Origin: Planctomycetota bacterium
Lineage (GTDB): Bacteria; Planctomycetota; Planctomycetia; Pirellulales; Pirellulaceae
Assembly (NCBI GenBank): GCA_029259935.1
Contig: JAJDEH010000265.1
Span: 24,472 to 88,471 of the forward strand
Reading direction: 5' to 3'
Length of the DNA stretch: 64,000 nucleotides
The notes under the pieces were generated by a model. That model had not been told where the DNA came from. It made no database searches and was given only the letters and a program-made list of their open reading frames with translations. A program made the position numbers and the translations under genes. Shown here in pieces: positions 55,075 to 64,000 of this stretch. Each line of letters starts with the position of its first letter. The first letter of the stretch is position 1.

Positions 55075-56388
55075 TCAGCGTTTAGGTCGCCAAGAGGCGA
55101 GCAGGTTTGCGGCAAATTGACTGCCGATCACTACCACCGGAAACAGCAGCGGCACCTTGAGGCACAAGGCGGCCGGCAGCAACATCAGAATCATGATCTG
55201 CTCGGGAACGTGATTGGCCTTCATGAGCGATTGTGACATTAGCGGCACGGTGATCATCAATCCAAATAACACCATGAAGATCGTCAGGGAAATCGCCAGA
55301 GTTCGCGGCTTGCCTGGGTTGCAGACGTGAATCGCCGTCAGCGGTGGAATGACAAAGATGCAACAGAGCGCGCCCAACAACGACCAGCCATTCCCCGCCG
55401 CGAAGTAGAAAACCACGCAGCCGAGCGCCGCCAACACGCAGATCCCCACGCCGTTGGCCGTCATCGTCTCCGCTCTGGATAGCACAAGTCGGCCGAACCG
55501 ATTCAGCCGCAACGCAAGATTGAACAATGGAGCCGCCAGCCAAGTCATCAACGCGAAACCAATGTAGGCAATCAGCACCGGCATGATCCACGGAGTCCAC
55601 TCCGGCTTGTCATTCATCAATCCGGCCAAGTATTGAAATCCAATAAAGGCGGCGATGATGACCCCCCATCGCATACTTCCCGATAGCTTCATCATCCAAA
55701 AAAAATAGGCCAGCACCCAGCGGTAGAGCACGTACTTGGCTTTCATCGCCTCCAAAATGCCTTGGCGAGCCCATTCCGAATTGGGCTGCAGACGCAGTGC
55801 CTCGCGAAAGTGCTCCATCGCCTCCTGGTATTTCCCTTGTTCGACCAATGTCCAGCCTTGATTAGCATGCGTATCCGCATCCTCGGGCGCGCGTCGCAAG
55901 GCTGCCAGCAGCGCTTCTTGTGCCGTGTCCTTACGGCCCAGTTTGACCAGCGACCTGGCCCGCATGTTGGTGCAGTCGACATGTTCGGGATCGATTTGCA
56001 AGCCCTGTTCCGCCGCCTCCAGGGCGTCGCTCCACCTGCGCCGCGTGAAGGAAATGCCGGCCAGCATCCCGAAGTAGTCCGCGTCATAAGGGTCAAGCTG
56101 CAGAGCATTCTTAATTGCCTGTTCCGCTTCCAGTGGGCGATTGCGGCGCAGCAGAACCAGCGACAGGACATAGTGCACAAAAGGCGAATCCGGCGCTAGG
56201 TGGATCGCGTGCTCTGCTTCCTCCGTCGCCTCTTTGAAGGCTTCACGCTCGACCAGACAAATCGCCAACGCGGAATGCGCTTCGGCGCTGTTAGGCTCTT
56301 GGCCCAGGGCCTGCCGAAGCTCCTGCTCGGCCATGTCGTAGCGCGATTGGCTAAGCAACATCCGGGCACGTTCAAGATGTGGATTCAC
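55075..56388 (-). CDS. TPR protein with C-terminal multipass membrane domain (paralogue 1)
   Basis: A 437-aa protein. Residues about 1-215 are TPR repeats (ARMLLSQSRYDMAEQELRQ, LGQEPNSAEAHSALAICL). The rest is a membrane domain of about six helices starting near YVLYRWVLAYFFWMM. It aligns with the 56453-57745 protein along its length, and the opening VNPHLERARMLL equals MNPYLERAKVLL there, which set the GTG start at 56388 (GAGGAC upstream). It is last in an operon with that paralogue and the AAA+ gene. The TPR face likely binds a protein partner; the membrane part has no transporter signature. Confidence 0.75.
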   Translation of the reverse strand: MNPHLERARMLLSQSRYDMAEQELRQALGQEPNSAEAHSALAICLVEREAFKEATEEAEHAIHLAPDSPFVHYVLSLVLLRRNRPLEAEQAIKNALQLDPYDADYFGMLAGISFTRRRWSDALEAAEQGLQIDPEHVDCTNMRARSLVKLGRKDTAQEALLAALRRAPEDADTHANQGWTLVEQGKYQEAMEHFREALRLQPNSEWARQGILEAMKAKYVLYRWVLAYFFWMMKLSGSMRWGVIIAAFIGFQYLAGLMNDKPEWTPWIMPVLIAYIGFALMTWLAAPLFNLALRLNRFGRLVLSRAETMTANGVGICVLAALGCVVFYFAAGNGWSLLGALCCIFVIPPLTAIHVCNPGKPRTLAISLTIFMVLFGLMITVPLMSQSLMKANHVPEQIMILMLLPAALCLKVPLLFPVVVIGSQFAANLLASWRPKR

Positions 56389-56452
56389 GGCGTCCTCTTG
56401 AGGCGGGACTGGATTACGTCGAAAGGATGACAAAATAGATCACAAAAGTTGC

Positions 56453-57745
56453 TCATACTACCACTTGGCTCCTCTGACCCCACAAGACCAGGGCAACCGT
56501 CCCGAGCAATTCGGCAACTACCAGCCAAGTGAAGTTGGAGTTGCAAAGGAAAGCGATTTGGAGCGCGATGTTGGGCGTCCATGCGGGGATCAACATCCTA
56601 GCGATCAGCGGCACCGAGATGGCAAGGGCGACGACCGCTCCGAGAATCGCCAATACAAGGCCGCCCGATCGCGTGCCAGGACGCGTGCAACTCCTCGTCG
56701 ATTTTATTGGAAATACGGCCAGCATCCATGCCATCGCCGCAACTAAGAAACCCTGATCGCTAGTGGACAGGTACGCACACAAGCAAATGAGAGCACACAG
56801 AAAGAAAACTCCTACAGCACGGGCAGCAAACCGTTGCTCAGAAGATAACAGTATGCGGCCAAAACGATTCAGCGATAGCGCCAAGTCAAACAGCGGTTGA
56901 GTCAACCAAATGATCAATGCTAGACCGAGAACGGAATTCAAAACCCACAAGCCCCACAACGGTATAGCCTCCAGCGTAAGCATGAAGAGCACATAGCCGC
57001 CAATCATCCACATCAGCAACCTTCTCCGCATGCGTTGATCAATTCTGCCAATCCATTGCGAATACGCCATAAGCGGGCGATAAAGGACGTACCTCCCTTT
57101 CATTGCTTCCAGAATGCCCTCACGAGCCCGATTCGATGTGGGGTCGAGCCGCAACGCTTCGCGAAAATGGCCAACCGCCCGTTCATGCTCGCCTTGGTCG
57201 GTCAAGATGCAACCTTGACTCGCGTGGAGGTCGGCATTCTCTGGCGCCAATTCCAAAAAATCTCGCATCGTCTTGCTTGCGCTTTCCCTGTCACCCAACC
57301 TCAACAGGGCTAAGGCCCGCATGTTGCCGCATTCAATGTGCTTGGAATCGAGTTTCAACCCCATTTCAGCGGACGTCAGGGCATGGGTCCAGTTCCTCCG
57401 CTCAAGGCAAAGCAACGCGTAAAGCGCTAGGCAATCTGGCTGGTCGGGTTCAAGCCGCAATGCTCGGCGAAATTCAACTTCCGCTTCGTCCAAGCGCTTG
57501 GCGTCTAGCAGCAGTGCGCCCAAGACAAAGTGACCATAGGGCAACTCGGGGGCAAGCTCTATCGCTCGCCTGGCCTCAATGAGTGCCTCTGAAATGCAGC
57601 CGCGATGCCACAAACAAGCGGCCAAATGTACGTGTCCTTCATCGCTATCCGGTTCCTGGCTGAGCGCTTGCCGAAGTTCCTGCTCCGCCAACGCAAATTG
57701 CGATTGACCGAGCAATACCTTGGCCCGTTCAAGATATGGATTCAC
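56453..57745 (-). CDS. TPR protein with C-terminal multipass membrane domain (paralogue 2)
   Basis: A 430-aa paralogue of the protein at 55075-56388, also TPR (about 1-215) then about six membrane helices. The block GILEAMKGRYVLYRPLMAYSQW is shared with GILEAMKAKYVLYRWVLAYFFW in paralogue 1. The start is GTG at 57745 with AAAGGGTGTC before it. It stands 67 bases after the AAA+ gene and 64 bases before paralogue 1, as the middle gene of the operon. Confidence 0.75.
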   Translation of the reverse strand: MNPYLERAKVLLGQSQFALAEQELRQALSQEPDSDEGHVHLAACLWHRGCISEALIEARRAIELAPELPYGHFVLGALLLDAKRLDEAEVEFRRALRLEPDQPDCLALYALLCLERRNWTHALTSAEMGLKLDSKHIECGNMRALALLRLGDRESASKTMRDFLELAPENADLHASQGCILTDQGEHERAVGHFREALRLDPTSNRAREGILEAMKGRYVLYRPLMAYSQWIGRIDQRMRRRLLMWMIGGYVLFMLTLEAIPLWGLWVLNSVLGLALIIWLTQPLFDLALSLNRFGRILLSSEQRFAARAVGVFFLCALICLCAYLSTSDQGFLVAAMAWMLAVFPIKSTRSCTRPGTRSGGLVLAILGAVVALAISVPLIARMLIPAWTPNIALQIAFLCNSNFTWLVVAELLGTVALVLWGQRSQVVV

Positions 57746-57812
57746 GACACCCTTTCCGGACCGTTACGGCCGCGCGGATCCGTTATGGACGTGGGAGGCA
57801 AGCTTCGGCGGA

Positions 57813-59156
57813 TTACATCTTCAAATACTTGAGTACATCGTCGTAGAGGCCGCCTTGGTTGGAATACAGGGCATAGTTCCGCGCGGACGAAAACCACTCA
57901 CGCGTTGTAGGCTTGAGCGTTTTCGCGGCTCCCAACAAGTCTTGCGTGGTCAGCGGCATCGGGCGGCCGACGCGCATCGCCTCGCGCAGTTTATTTTCAA
58001 CGGCCGCGTCGATGATCGCCTTCACGTCGGCACCGGAAAACTGGTCCGTTTTCTTGGCGACTTGTTGAAAGTCGATATTCTCCTGCGGCTTGTTCTTCAA
58101 ATGGATGCGCAAAACTTCGCTACGTGCTTCGCGATCGGGCGGCGGCACGAATAAGACCCGGTCGAAGCGACCCGGCCGCCGAAACGCCGGATCGACGTGC
58201 CACGGTGCGTTCGTCGCCGCCAGCACCAACACGCCGTCGTTGTTACTCTCCACGCCATCCATCTCGGAAAGGAACTGGTTGATCAACTGACGCGCGCCGC
58301 CGCTCTGCATATCGCTGCGCCGACCACCCAACGCATCGACTTCGTCAAAAAAGACAACGCACGGTTTGTTGAAGCGGGCTTGTTGGAAAACTTCACGCAG
58401 ATTGCGTTCGCTGTTGCCGATCCACATATCCAGAACATCGCTAATGCCGACCGATATGAATCCCGCGTTGATTTCTCCGGCGGTGGCGCGAGCAAGGTGC
58501 GTCTTGCCGCAGCCAGGTGGCCCATACATCAAGATTCCACCGCCAATCGCCTTGCCGTACGCTTCGTACATTTCAGGATGTTTGAGCGGATAGATAATCT
58601 TCATCCCAATTTCTTCCTTGAGCGTCTGCATCCCGCCTACGTCTTGGAAGTCTATCTGAGGACGTTCGATTTCGGTTTCCATTTCACCCGGATCGTCGTC
58701 CCAACTCGCCCGCGTTCGTCCTTCGTACACTTCGCCTGCCTGGTCCTCGGGGCCAATTCCCAACCGCCGGTTCAGTTCGTCGTCCGCGGCGTCGGGATCT
58801 TTTTCCAGACCGAGCTTGTATTGGGCGACAGCATTCGGAACATCGCCCTGGCGCAGCAACAGCCGTGTATAGAGTACGTGGGCGGCCGCGGGTGCTCCCG
58901 ATTTTTCAATCAAGTCTTCCAAGATGACCAAGGCCTGGCTGTTCTTTTCCTGCTGATAATAGACATTCGCCAAGCCCACCTTCAGATCGTTGTTATGGGC
59001 CGCCATCGCCAAAGCTTCACGAAATTCATGTTCGGCTTCCTCATACCGTCCGAAACTGGCCAGAGTGGCGGCGAGCGTCTGTCGCAAGGGCACGTTCTCT
59101 GGCGACACTAGCAGAGCTTCGCGTAATGATCGCACCGTTTCATCGCCGTGTGACAT
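57813..59156 (-). CDS. AAA+ ATPase with N-terminal TPR domain
   Basis: A 447-aa protein. The first 120 residues are TPR-like helices (GRYEEAEHEFREALAMAAHN). The AAA+ core of the FtsH/CDC48/Vps4 class follows: Walker A GPPGCGKTHL (212-221), Walker B VVFFDEVDALGG (267-278), sensor-1 LAATNAPW, the arginine-finger block AFRRPGRFDR, and FSGADVKAIIDAA as sensor-2. No protease domain and no membrane helix are present, so it probably unfolds or remodels a protein chosen by the TPR region. It leads an operon with two TPR membrane proteins, suggesting a membrane-recruited machine. Confidence 0.85.
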   Translation of the reverse strand: MSHGDETVRSLREALLVSPENVPLRQTLAATLASFGRYEEAEHEFREALAMAAHNNDLKVGLANVYYQQEKNSQALVILEDLIEKSGAPAAAHVLYTRLLLRQGDVPNAVAQYKLGLEKDPDAADDELNRRLGIGPEDQAGEVYEGRTRASWDDDPGEMETEIERPQIDFQDVGGMQTLKEEIGMKIIYPLKHPEMYEAYGKAIGGGILMYGPPGCGKTHLARATAGEINAGFISVGISDVLDMWIGNSERNLREVFQQARFNKPCVVFFDEVDALGGRRSDMQSGGARQLINQFLSEMDGVESNNDGVLVLAATNAPWHVDPAFRRPGRFDRVLFVPPPDREARSEVLRIHLKNKPQENIDFQQVAKKTDQFSGADVKAIIDAAVENKLREAMRVGRPMPLTTQDLLGAAKTLKPTTREWFSSARNYALYSNQGGLYDDVLKYLKM

Positions 59157-59292
59157 CAGTAATTTCCCTAGGATTGCCCCCAGACAGCCGTTGCATTGGC
59201 ATGCTACGGGTGGACCGGCCGAATGTCAAGAATCGAGAAGTCCGGCAGGGCCACGTGAGCCTTGTTTGCCCGGCGAACCTAGAATCCGCGGC

Positions 59293-60501
59293 TCATTCCG
59301 ACGGCATTCCAAGTGCGAAGACTAACAGGCACATGATTGCCAAGAACGCGAAACTGACAAGTCGAACGGAGCGGCGCGGGAGGTCTCTCTTTTGCCAGGC
59401 GACGATGAAGGCCACCATGCATTGCAGCATGTAAAACAAAGCGAATGCCCGCGAGGCATAGGCGATGATCCCATTGACGTCCGTGGCCCATGTGATGGCG
59501 ACCGTGACCAAGAGGATCAAAAAATAGGCGTACCGAATCGGCAACTTGCGATGCGTGATGTCTTCGATCAGACCGCCGGCTCCTTCGTTGTCGGCCACGG
59601 CAGCGCTGAACTGACTGCCAATGGCGGCGATCGACAACAGTACTGGCAGCACGATCGCCACGGGCTTGGTCATGCTGATGATCGCCGTCACGTCCGCGCC
59701 GAGATCATCGTGGAACAACACCGTCGCCAGACCAATGAACACCAAATAAATGGCCGCCGACAAAAGTTGGGCCGAACGCATCGTGGAAATCCGCTGTTCC
59801 GCGGGATGTTCATCGCCGAGATAGCGAGACGTTTCAAAGCCTTGGACGACAATCAGCAAACCCAGCAAAACTCTCACGTCTTGAAAGTCAATTTCGGACG
59901 AGACGTCCGCCAGCGCCCAATTGCCATCGATCAGTAGCATCACGTTGTAAACGGTCAAGCCAACCAGCAGCGCGCCGATCATTCCCAGGTTCAAGGCAAC
60001 GGCGTACTTCTCCAACCCTTCCAGCATGCTCAATCCACGCCATATTCCGATGCCGCCGATGATCAGCAGCAGACCCGTCGTAATGGAGTGGGCCGCGATC
60101 TGATCCTTGATGCCCGCGACATTCAGCAGAAACGCGGACAAGAGCTGCAGGTAATACGTGACCGAAATGAAGTACGCTCCGGCCAACACAACTCGAGACA
60201 GAAATGCGATCGTTTGCGCGGGACCATGGCCTGAATTTTCAATGGGCTCGAAGTGCCGAATGTTAAAGCGAATCGCGCCCCCGACGGCATAGGCCAAAAC
60301 CAGTAACATTGCCATGCAAATGACAGCAAGATTGCCGACGATCCCGCCGAGCAACGGAGCGCTCACCAGAAAGCCACTGCCCATGATCGACGCCAGCGGC
60401 GTCACCGTGGCTTTCCAATTGGAAGACTTGGCAAGTCGCTTCGAATAAGCCAAGTAAGCGACGAGAATCAAGGCCACAATAATAATGACGGCGTTCAGCA
60501 T
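59293..60501 (-). CDS. APC-superfamily-like permease
   Basis: A 402-aa integral membrane protein of about eleven hydrophobic segments and few charges. The motif GSGFLVSAPLLGGIVGN near residue 41 resembles the broken first helix of APC/LeuT-fold transporters. GFETSRYLGDEHP and SIAAIGSQFSAAVADNEG are also like this superfamily. Substrate cannot be read from the sequence. It is a single gene; the AAA+ operon starts 136 bases downstream on the same strand. Confidence 0.7.
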   Translation of the reverse strand: MLNAVIIIVALILVAYLAYSKRLAKSSNWKATVTPLASIMGSGFLVSAPLLGGIVGNLAVICMAMLLVLAYAVGGAIRFNIRHFEPIENSGHGPAQTIAFLSRVVLAGAYFISVTYYLQLLSAFLLNVAGIKDQIAAHSITTGLLLIIGGIGIWRGLSMLEGLEKYAVALNLGMIGALLVGLTVYNVMLLIDGNWALADVSSEIDFQDVRVLLGLLIVVQGFETSRYLGDEHPAEQRISTMRSAQLLSAAIYLVFIGLATVLFHDDLGADVTAIISMTKPVAIVLPVLLSIAAIGSQFSAAVADNEGAGGLIEDITHRKLPIRYAYFLILLVTVAITWATDVNGIIAYASRAFALFYMLQCMVAFIVAWQKRDLPRRSVRLVSFAFLAIMCLLVFALGMPSE

Positions 60502-60703
60502 GAATAGCCCTACCCAATGTTCGGAATTTTGAAGTACGACTCCGGCGGATTGGTTAACTACCGTTCACTTGGACGTGCAGTAATTTTCCGGCGGCAACGA
60601 TTTCTAATCCTTGCGTCATGATCGAGTTCTCTCATTAGTTGGTTTTCACGAAAACTACGACTTGCAAAATTGCACATCATTCCGTTTTGATCCAGGAACT
60701 CCT

Positions 60704-62146
60704 TCAAAGAAGAGGTCCGAGCATCGCCAGCGTATTGTTCCACAGGCGGCGCGGCATGCTCCAACCGGCCACCAAATCCGCCGTGACCTCGCTTGACTTG
60801 TCGAGATATTCCTGCTGCCGCTGGCGAACATCGCCCGTCAACTTCGTATCGAAGAAAAGAATGTTGTTCTCGTAGTTGAGATCAAAACTGCGACGATCCA
60901 TATTCGCGGAACCAAACAGGGTTACCTCGCCATCCATCGTTAAGGACTTCGTATGCAGCAAACCGCCAGAATATTCATGAACCTTAACGCCCGCTTCTAG
61001 CAATTCCGGATAGTAACTGCGGCTTGCGGCGGCGACGATCCACGAGTCGTTTCTGCTGGGAAAAATGATCGTGGTGGCGACGCCCCGATAGGCCGCCGCG
61101 CAGAGCGCCGCCTGCATCGATTCGTTGGGCACGTAGTAGGGCGTCGAGATGACCAGTTCGCGCCGAGCCGCATGCATCAGCGACTCGAACATTTCGGGCA
61201 TGGCCGAGAACCGCACGGTCGGCCCCGTGCCGATCGCTTGCGCGGACAATCCAGGTTGGTCGGCGGCGATTGGGTCACGCAAGAGGTGATCTAGATCCTC
61301 ATCCACGCAACTCATCCAATCGCTGACGAACAAATGCTGATTCTGGCGAGCGATGGGGCCTTCGAACCGAATGACGGCGTCCACCCACGGGGCGTACTTA
61401 GGCTTGACCCGGAATTCGGGGTCGGCGCAGTTTTGACTGCCGCAGTAGGTGATCCGCCCGTCGATGACGACAATCTTACGGTGATTGCGCAGGTCAATGC
61501 GGCCGGCGAACGGGCGCAACAGCGGATTGCCAATCGGTAACGCCACGGCCACCGCGACGCCCGCCTCGCTCATCTCTTTCCAGTGGCTCGACTTGATCAG
61601 TTTGCGGGATCCCAAGCCGTCGGCCATGGCTCGACATTTCACGCCGCGCCGCGACGCGCGCTTCAGTGCCTCCACGACCTTGCAGCCATTGTTGTCGGCC
61701 AACCAAATGTAGAACAGCAAATGAACGTGTTCTTGTGCCGAGTCGATATCGGCGACCATCTCGTCGATCGTTGTGTTGGAATCGGTCATCAATCGCGCCG
61801 AGTTTCCGCCCACCGGATCAAATCCGCTGATCGATTTCCCGACGTCGAATAAGGGTTGGTATTGCTCGGGGACGCATGCCTCGAAGTGGAGTTCATCTCC
61901 CGCCACCGGTCCCGCGACCGGGGGCAGGTTGGCAAAGATCTCCCGCAAACGGGCGATGCGGCGGCGGCCGATACTTACTTCGCCAAACAACAGGTAAGCC
62001 AGAATGCCTACCACCGGCAGCGCCGCAATCACGGCGATCCAAGCGATTCGCGAAGCGGGCAGGCGATGCGGCCTGAGCAGCACCCGCAGAATCACCAAGA
62101 CTTCGACGACAACATGTATCGCCACACCGATCGTCGCGTAGTCCAT
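60704..62146 (-). CDS. cls: Cardiolipin synthase-type phospholipase D enzyme
   Basis: A 480-aa enzyme that joins phosphatidyl groups to make cardiolipin. Two N-terminal membrane helices (about 4-25 and 34-53) are followed by the two catalytic HKD motifs, NHRKIVVIDG and LHTKSLTMDG, each HxK-x4-D, with GSQNC and GSANM respectively following. The last part YLDKSSEVTADLV is family-typical. The start at 62146 (MDYATIG) gives the normal length; a longer frame to 62263 lacks support and would overlap the GxxExxY region. Confidence 0.88.
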   Translation of the reverse strand: MDYATIGVAIHVVVEVLVILRVLLRPHRLPASRIAWIAVIAALPVVGILAYLLFGEVSIGRRRIARLREIFANLPPVAGPVAGDELHFEACVPEQYQPLFDVGKSISGFDPVGGNSARLMTDSNTTIDEMVADIDSAQEHVHLLFYIWLADNNGCKVVEALKRASRRGVKCRAMADGLGSRKLIKSSHWKEMSEAGVAVAVALPIGNPLLRPFAGRIDLRNHRKIVVIDGRITYCGSQNCADPEFRVKPKYAPWVDAVIRFEGPIARQNQHLFVSDWMSCVDEDLDHLLRDPIAADQPGLSAQAIGTGPTVRFSAMPEMFESLMHAARRELVISTPYYVPNESMQAALCAAAYRGVATTIIFPSRNDSWIVAAASRSYYPELLEAGVKVHEYSGGLLHTKSLTMDGEVTLFGSANMDRRSFDLNYENNILFFDTKLTGDVRQRQQEYLDKSSEVTADLVAGWSMPRRLWNNTLAMLGPLL

Positions 62147-62172
62147 TTCAAATACTCTTACCACTGAAGCCT

Positions 62173-62188
62173 GCGGATCACGCGGATT
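62173..62188. repeat. Left 16-bp inverted repeat of the GxxExxY cassette
   Basis: GCGGATCACGCGGATT, the exact reverse complement of AATCCGCGTGATCCGC at 62624-62639. It lies just beyond the GxxExxY stop codon, and 27 bases before the cardiolipin synthase start. Confidence 0.85.
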
Positions 62189-62207
62189 AACACAGATTAA
62201 GATTCCG

Positions 62208-62593
62208 TTATTTCTTTTTTGCGTAGACCATTCGTTCGTATTGCAACTTTGGGTAATGGCCAAAGTTGACCAGTAAACCGACTTTCATGCCAGTCGCGTT
62301 CAGATAATTCAAAAGCTGCGCCCGATGATCATCACATAGGGTGGAAACCGCTTTTATTTCCACGACGATCTTGGCAAAGCAGATGAAGTCGGGTTCATAC
62401 GTCTTCTTGAGCTTCTGTCCCTTGTACTCGAGAGTCAACGACTTTCTAGCTTCGAAGGGGACTTCTTGAAGGCCTAATTCAATCTCAAGACATTCTTGGT
62501 ACACCGGTTCAAGAAACCCGCAACCCTTCTCGTTATATCAAAGCAGCTTCCAATGATCCGATAGGTCTCGTCTTTGTAAAGAAACTCATCCAT
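62208..62593 (-). pseudogene. GxxExxY nuclease-fold gene, frameshifted
   Basis: A small protein of the GxxExxY group, a PD-(D/E)xK-like fold of unknown role. The N-terminal half reads MDEFLYKDETYRIIGSCFD in one frame, and the rest, YNEKGCGFLEPVYQECLEIE (holding the GFLEPVY name motif), EPDFICFAKIVVEIKA and LVNFGHYPKLQYERMVY, in another. The break is at GATATAACGAG (about 62535-62545); restoring two AT units gives a continuous FDIYNEKG. So either the gene is inactive, or a dinucleotide tract has slipped. Both halves are otherwise conserved. Confidence 0.8.
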
Positions 62594-62621
62594 TCTTCCT
62601 CTTATTCCCCCTTCATCTGCC

Positions 62622-63998
62622 TCAATCCGCGTGATCCGCGGGCCACTGTTTTCTGGCCCCCCACCAGTCAGCCGCCGCCTGATCCGACCAATCCGCGGCA
62701 CAGTCGCACTTCCCGAGTGCTTGTTCGAAACTGGCCGCATCCAAAAACCGATCGCCCGCGTTCTTTTCCAAGCAACGCAAGACAACTTGTTCCAGATCGC
62801 TTGGAACATCCGATTTAACGGTGGACGGAGACGCAACTTCCGTCTTGGCATGAGCCGCGAGAAGCTGCACGACATTCATGCCCGAAAATGGCGGCTGGCC
62901 GGTAAGCAAGTAATAGGCTACCGCGCCGACCGAATAAATGTCCGCTCGCCCGTCGACGTCCTCATACGCCGAGGCCTGTTCGGGCGACATGTAAAGCGGC
63001 GTGCCGCTAAACGCCCCATGGCCTGCCGCGCGTTCCGTCCCCGGCGCGGCCGTGCGTTCTTTGACCAGACCAAAGTCGAGCAGTTTCGCCACGTCGAACA
63101 CACCGCCGCGCTGAGCCGAGAATATGTTAGCGGGCTTGATGTCTCGGTGAATCAAGCCAACGGCATGGGCCTCTTGCAGCGCCCCGCACACTTGTCGCAG
63201 CAGATGGACCACGCGCCCCGGCGGCAACGGACCATGCCGCTCGACCAACTCCTCCAAACTCAGCCCCGGCAATAACTCCATCACATAATAAAACGTGCCA
63301 TCTTCCGTGTGGCCGTAGTCATAAATCTCAACTGTATTCCAATGCGTCAGTTTGGAGGTTGCCTTGACCTCCTTTTCAAAACGAGCGACCGCGGTGACAT
63401 CGGCTTCGTTCTCGGGCTTGATCAGCTTCATCGCGCAGGGCCGTTTCAGCAGAACATGCTCGGCCTTGTAGACTTCGCCCATGCCGCCGCTGCCCAGTCG
63501 CTCCATCAAGCGATATTGCCCAAATTGGCGGGCCTTGAATGCTTCGCGCCGGGCCGAATTGATCACGTGTGTGCCGTACACGCCGACCAAGGCAGCCACC
63601 AGCGGCAGCGGAATCGGGCTCAGTGACTTCTGTTCACCAAGCAATCCCGCAACCTCAGGCGACCACCAGCCGTGTATGGCCATGATCACATAAGGGATGA
63701 AAGCCACGGGGACCATCACCGCCGCCCCGCGCTTCCAGGTGTTGGGCATGAAGATCCCATAAATGAGCAGCAGCAGGCACCAAGCTCCCAGAAACAAATA
63801 CTTGATGCCGACCACCGAGGCCGCGTCGTTCGCCAGGACGAAGGTGTTCATTCTGACGACCAACATCAGCCCCACCTGCCCGACCACAACACCGAACACA
63901 ACAAGTTCGACCATGCGTAGCCCGAACAGCGAGATTGAACGAGGACTCCGTAACAGCCCAAAGCATCCGCACAGCACAACAAGCCCCAACACGCGCAC
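62622..63998 (-). CDS. Membrane Ser/Thr protein kinase, 5' end probably outside the window
   Basis: A Pkn2-type kinase of at least 458 aa. About five N-terminal membrane helices (residues 1-145) precede the kinase domain (about 162-430): Gly loop GSGGMGEVY (169-177), lysine in CAMKLI (191), HRDIKPAN (284), DFGL (308), and SPEQASAY for the activation segment. All catalytic residues are present, so it is likely active. The membrane part has no known sensor. The gene runs to the right edge, so the GTG near 63998 may be internal. Its last five codons and stop fall in the 16-bp repeat at 62624-62639. Confidence 0.85.
   Translation of the reverse strand: MRVLGLVVLCGCFGLLRSPRSISLFGLRMVELVVFGVVVGQVGLMLVVRMNTFVLANDAASVVGIKYLFLGAWCLLLLIYGIFMPNTWKRGAAVMVPVAFIPYVIMAIHGWWSPEVAGLLGEQKSLSPIPLPLVAALVGVYGTHVINSARREAFKARQFGQYRLMERLGSGGMGEVYKAEHVLLKRPCAMKLIKPENEADVTAVARFEKEVKATSKLTHWNTVEIYDYGHTEDGTFYYVMELLPGLSLEELVERHGPLPPGRVVHLLRQVCGALQEAHAVGLIHRDIKPANIFSAQRGGVFDVAKLLDFGLVKERTAAPGTERAAGHGAFSGTPLYMSPEQASAYEDVDGRADIYSVGAVAYYLLTGQPPFSGMNVVQLLAAHAKTEVASPSTVKSDVPSDLEQVVLRCLEKNAGDRFLDAASFEQALGKCDCAADWSDQAAADWWGARKQWPADHAD
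62624..62639. repeat. Right 16-bp inverted repeat of the GxxExxY cassette
   Basis: AATCCGCGTGATCCGC, inverted partner of 62173-62188. On the minus strand it encodes the kinase's final Ala-Asp-His-Ala-Asp and contributes to its TGA stop. Confidence 0.85.
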
Positions 63999-64000
63999 CC

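Noticed and set aside
1..64000. tRNA, rRNA and CRISPR arrays
   Set aside because: Read for tRNA T-arm motifs, rRNA blocks and evenly spaced direct repeats; none was convincing.

Overview
The window looks like chromosomal DNA of a planctomycete (Pirellulales-like). Signs of this are four DUF1501 proteins with Tat-type leaders, a DUF1549/DUF1553 cytochrome-type protein, PQQ-propeller proteins, a WD40 protein with a haem-binding N-terminus, an M56/BlaI pair, a PEP-CTERM protein, a multi-membrane-pass Ser/Thr kinase, and many small palindromic repeats between genes. No rRNA, tRNA or CRISPR array was seen. This assignment rests on gene content, not on a marker gene.

Layout. 1-6.4 kb: an AT-rich partial formyltransferase, a TAXI-type receptor, a small unknown gene, a DUF1501 gene and an LRR lipoprotein; a ~150-bp repeat lies upstream of two of the minus-strand genes. 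6.4-11.5 kb: a large PQQ protein with an inserted methyltransferase-like fold, a PEP-CTERM protein behind a sigma-54 site, and a cupin. 12.5-16.3 kb: a BlaI repressor and M56 protease pair behind a double palindromic operator. 16.4-20 kb: a REP/RAYT zone with one intact and two decayed REP-associated tyrosine transposases. 20-26.3 kb: a defence island with a three-gene ABC-3C system, a transposase remnant and a Septu-like ATPase/HNH pair. 26.6-28 kb: an overlapping pair of planctomycete-type unknown genes and a nested palindrome.

28-43 kb: a DUF1501 gene, a haem-binding poly-HAMP chemoreceptor, CsrA, then a same-strand run of DUF1501, PPC-domain, DUF1549/DUF1553 and cytochrome-WD40-coil genes that probably act together at the cell envelope. 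43-47 kb: a minus-strand operon of coiled-coil protein, membrane FGE-fold protein and zinc-ribbon GTPase, a candidate for an uncharacterised signalling or conflict system. 47-54.6 kb: a lipoprotein, a degenerate GH2-like gene after uvrA, then DUF1501 and PQQ genes. 55-59.2 kb: an operon of a TPR-AAA+ ATPase and two TPR-multipass membrane paralogues. 59.3-64 kb: an APC-like permease, a cardiolipin synthase-type enzyme, a frameshifted GxxExxY gene between 16-bp inverted repeats, and a kinase whose last codons lie in one of those repeats.

The least explained parts are the GTPase/FGE/coiled-coil operon, the AAA+/TPR membrane operon, the GxxExxY cassette and the repeat families. All functional calls come from reading motifs by eye; no database search was possible.
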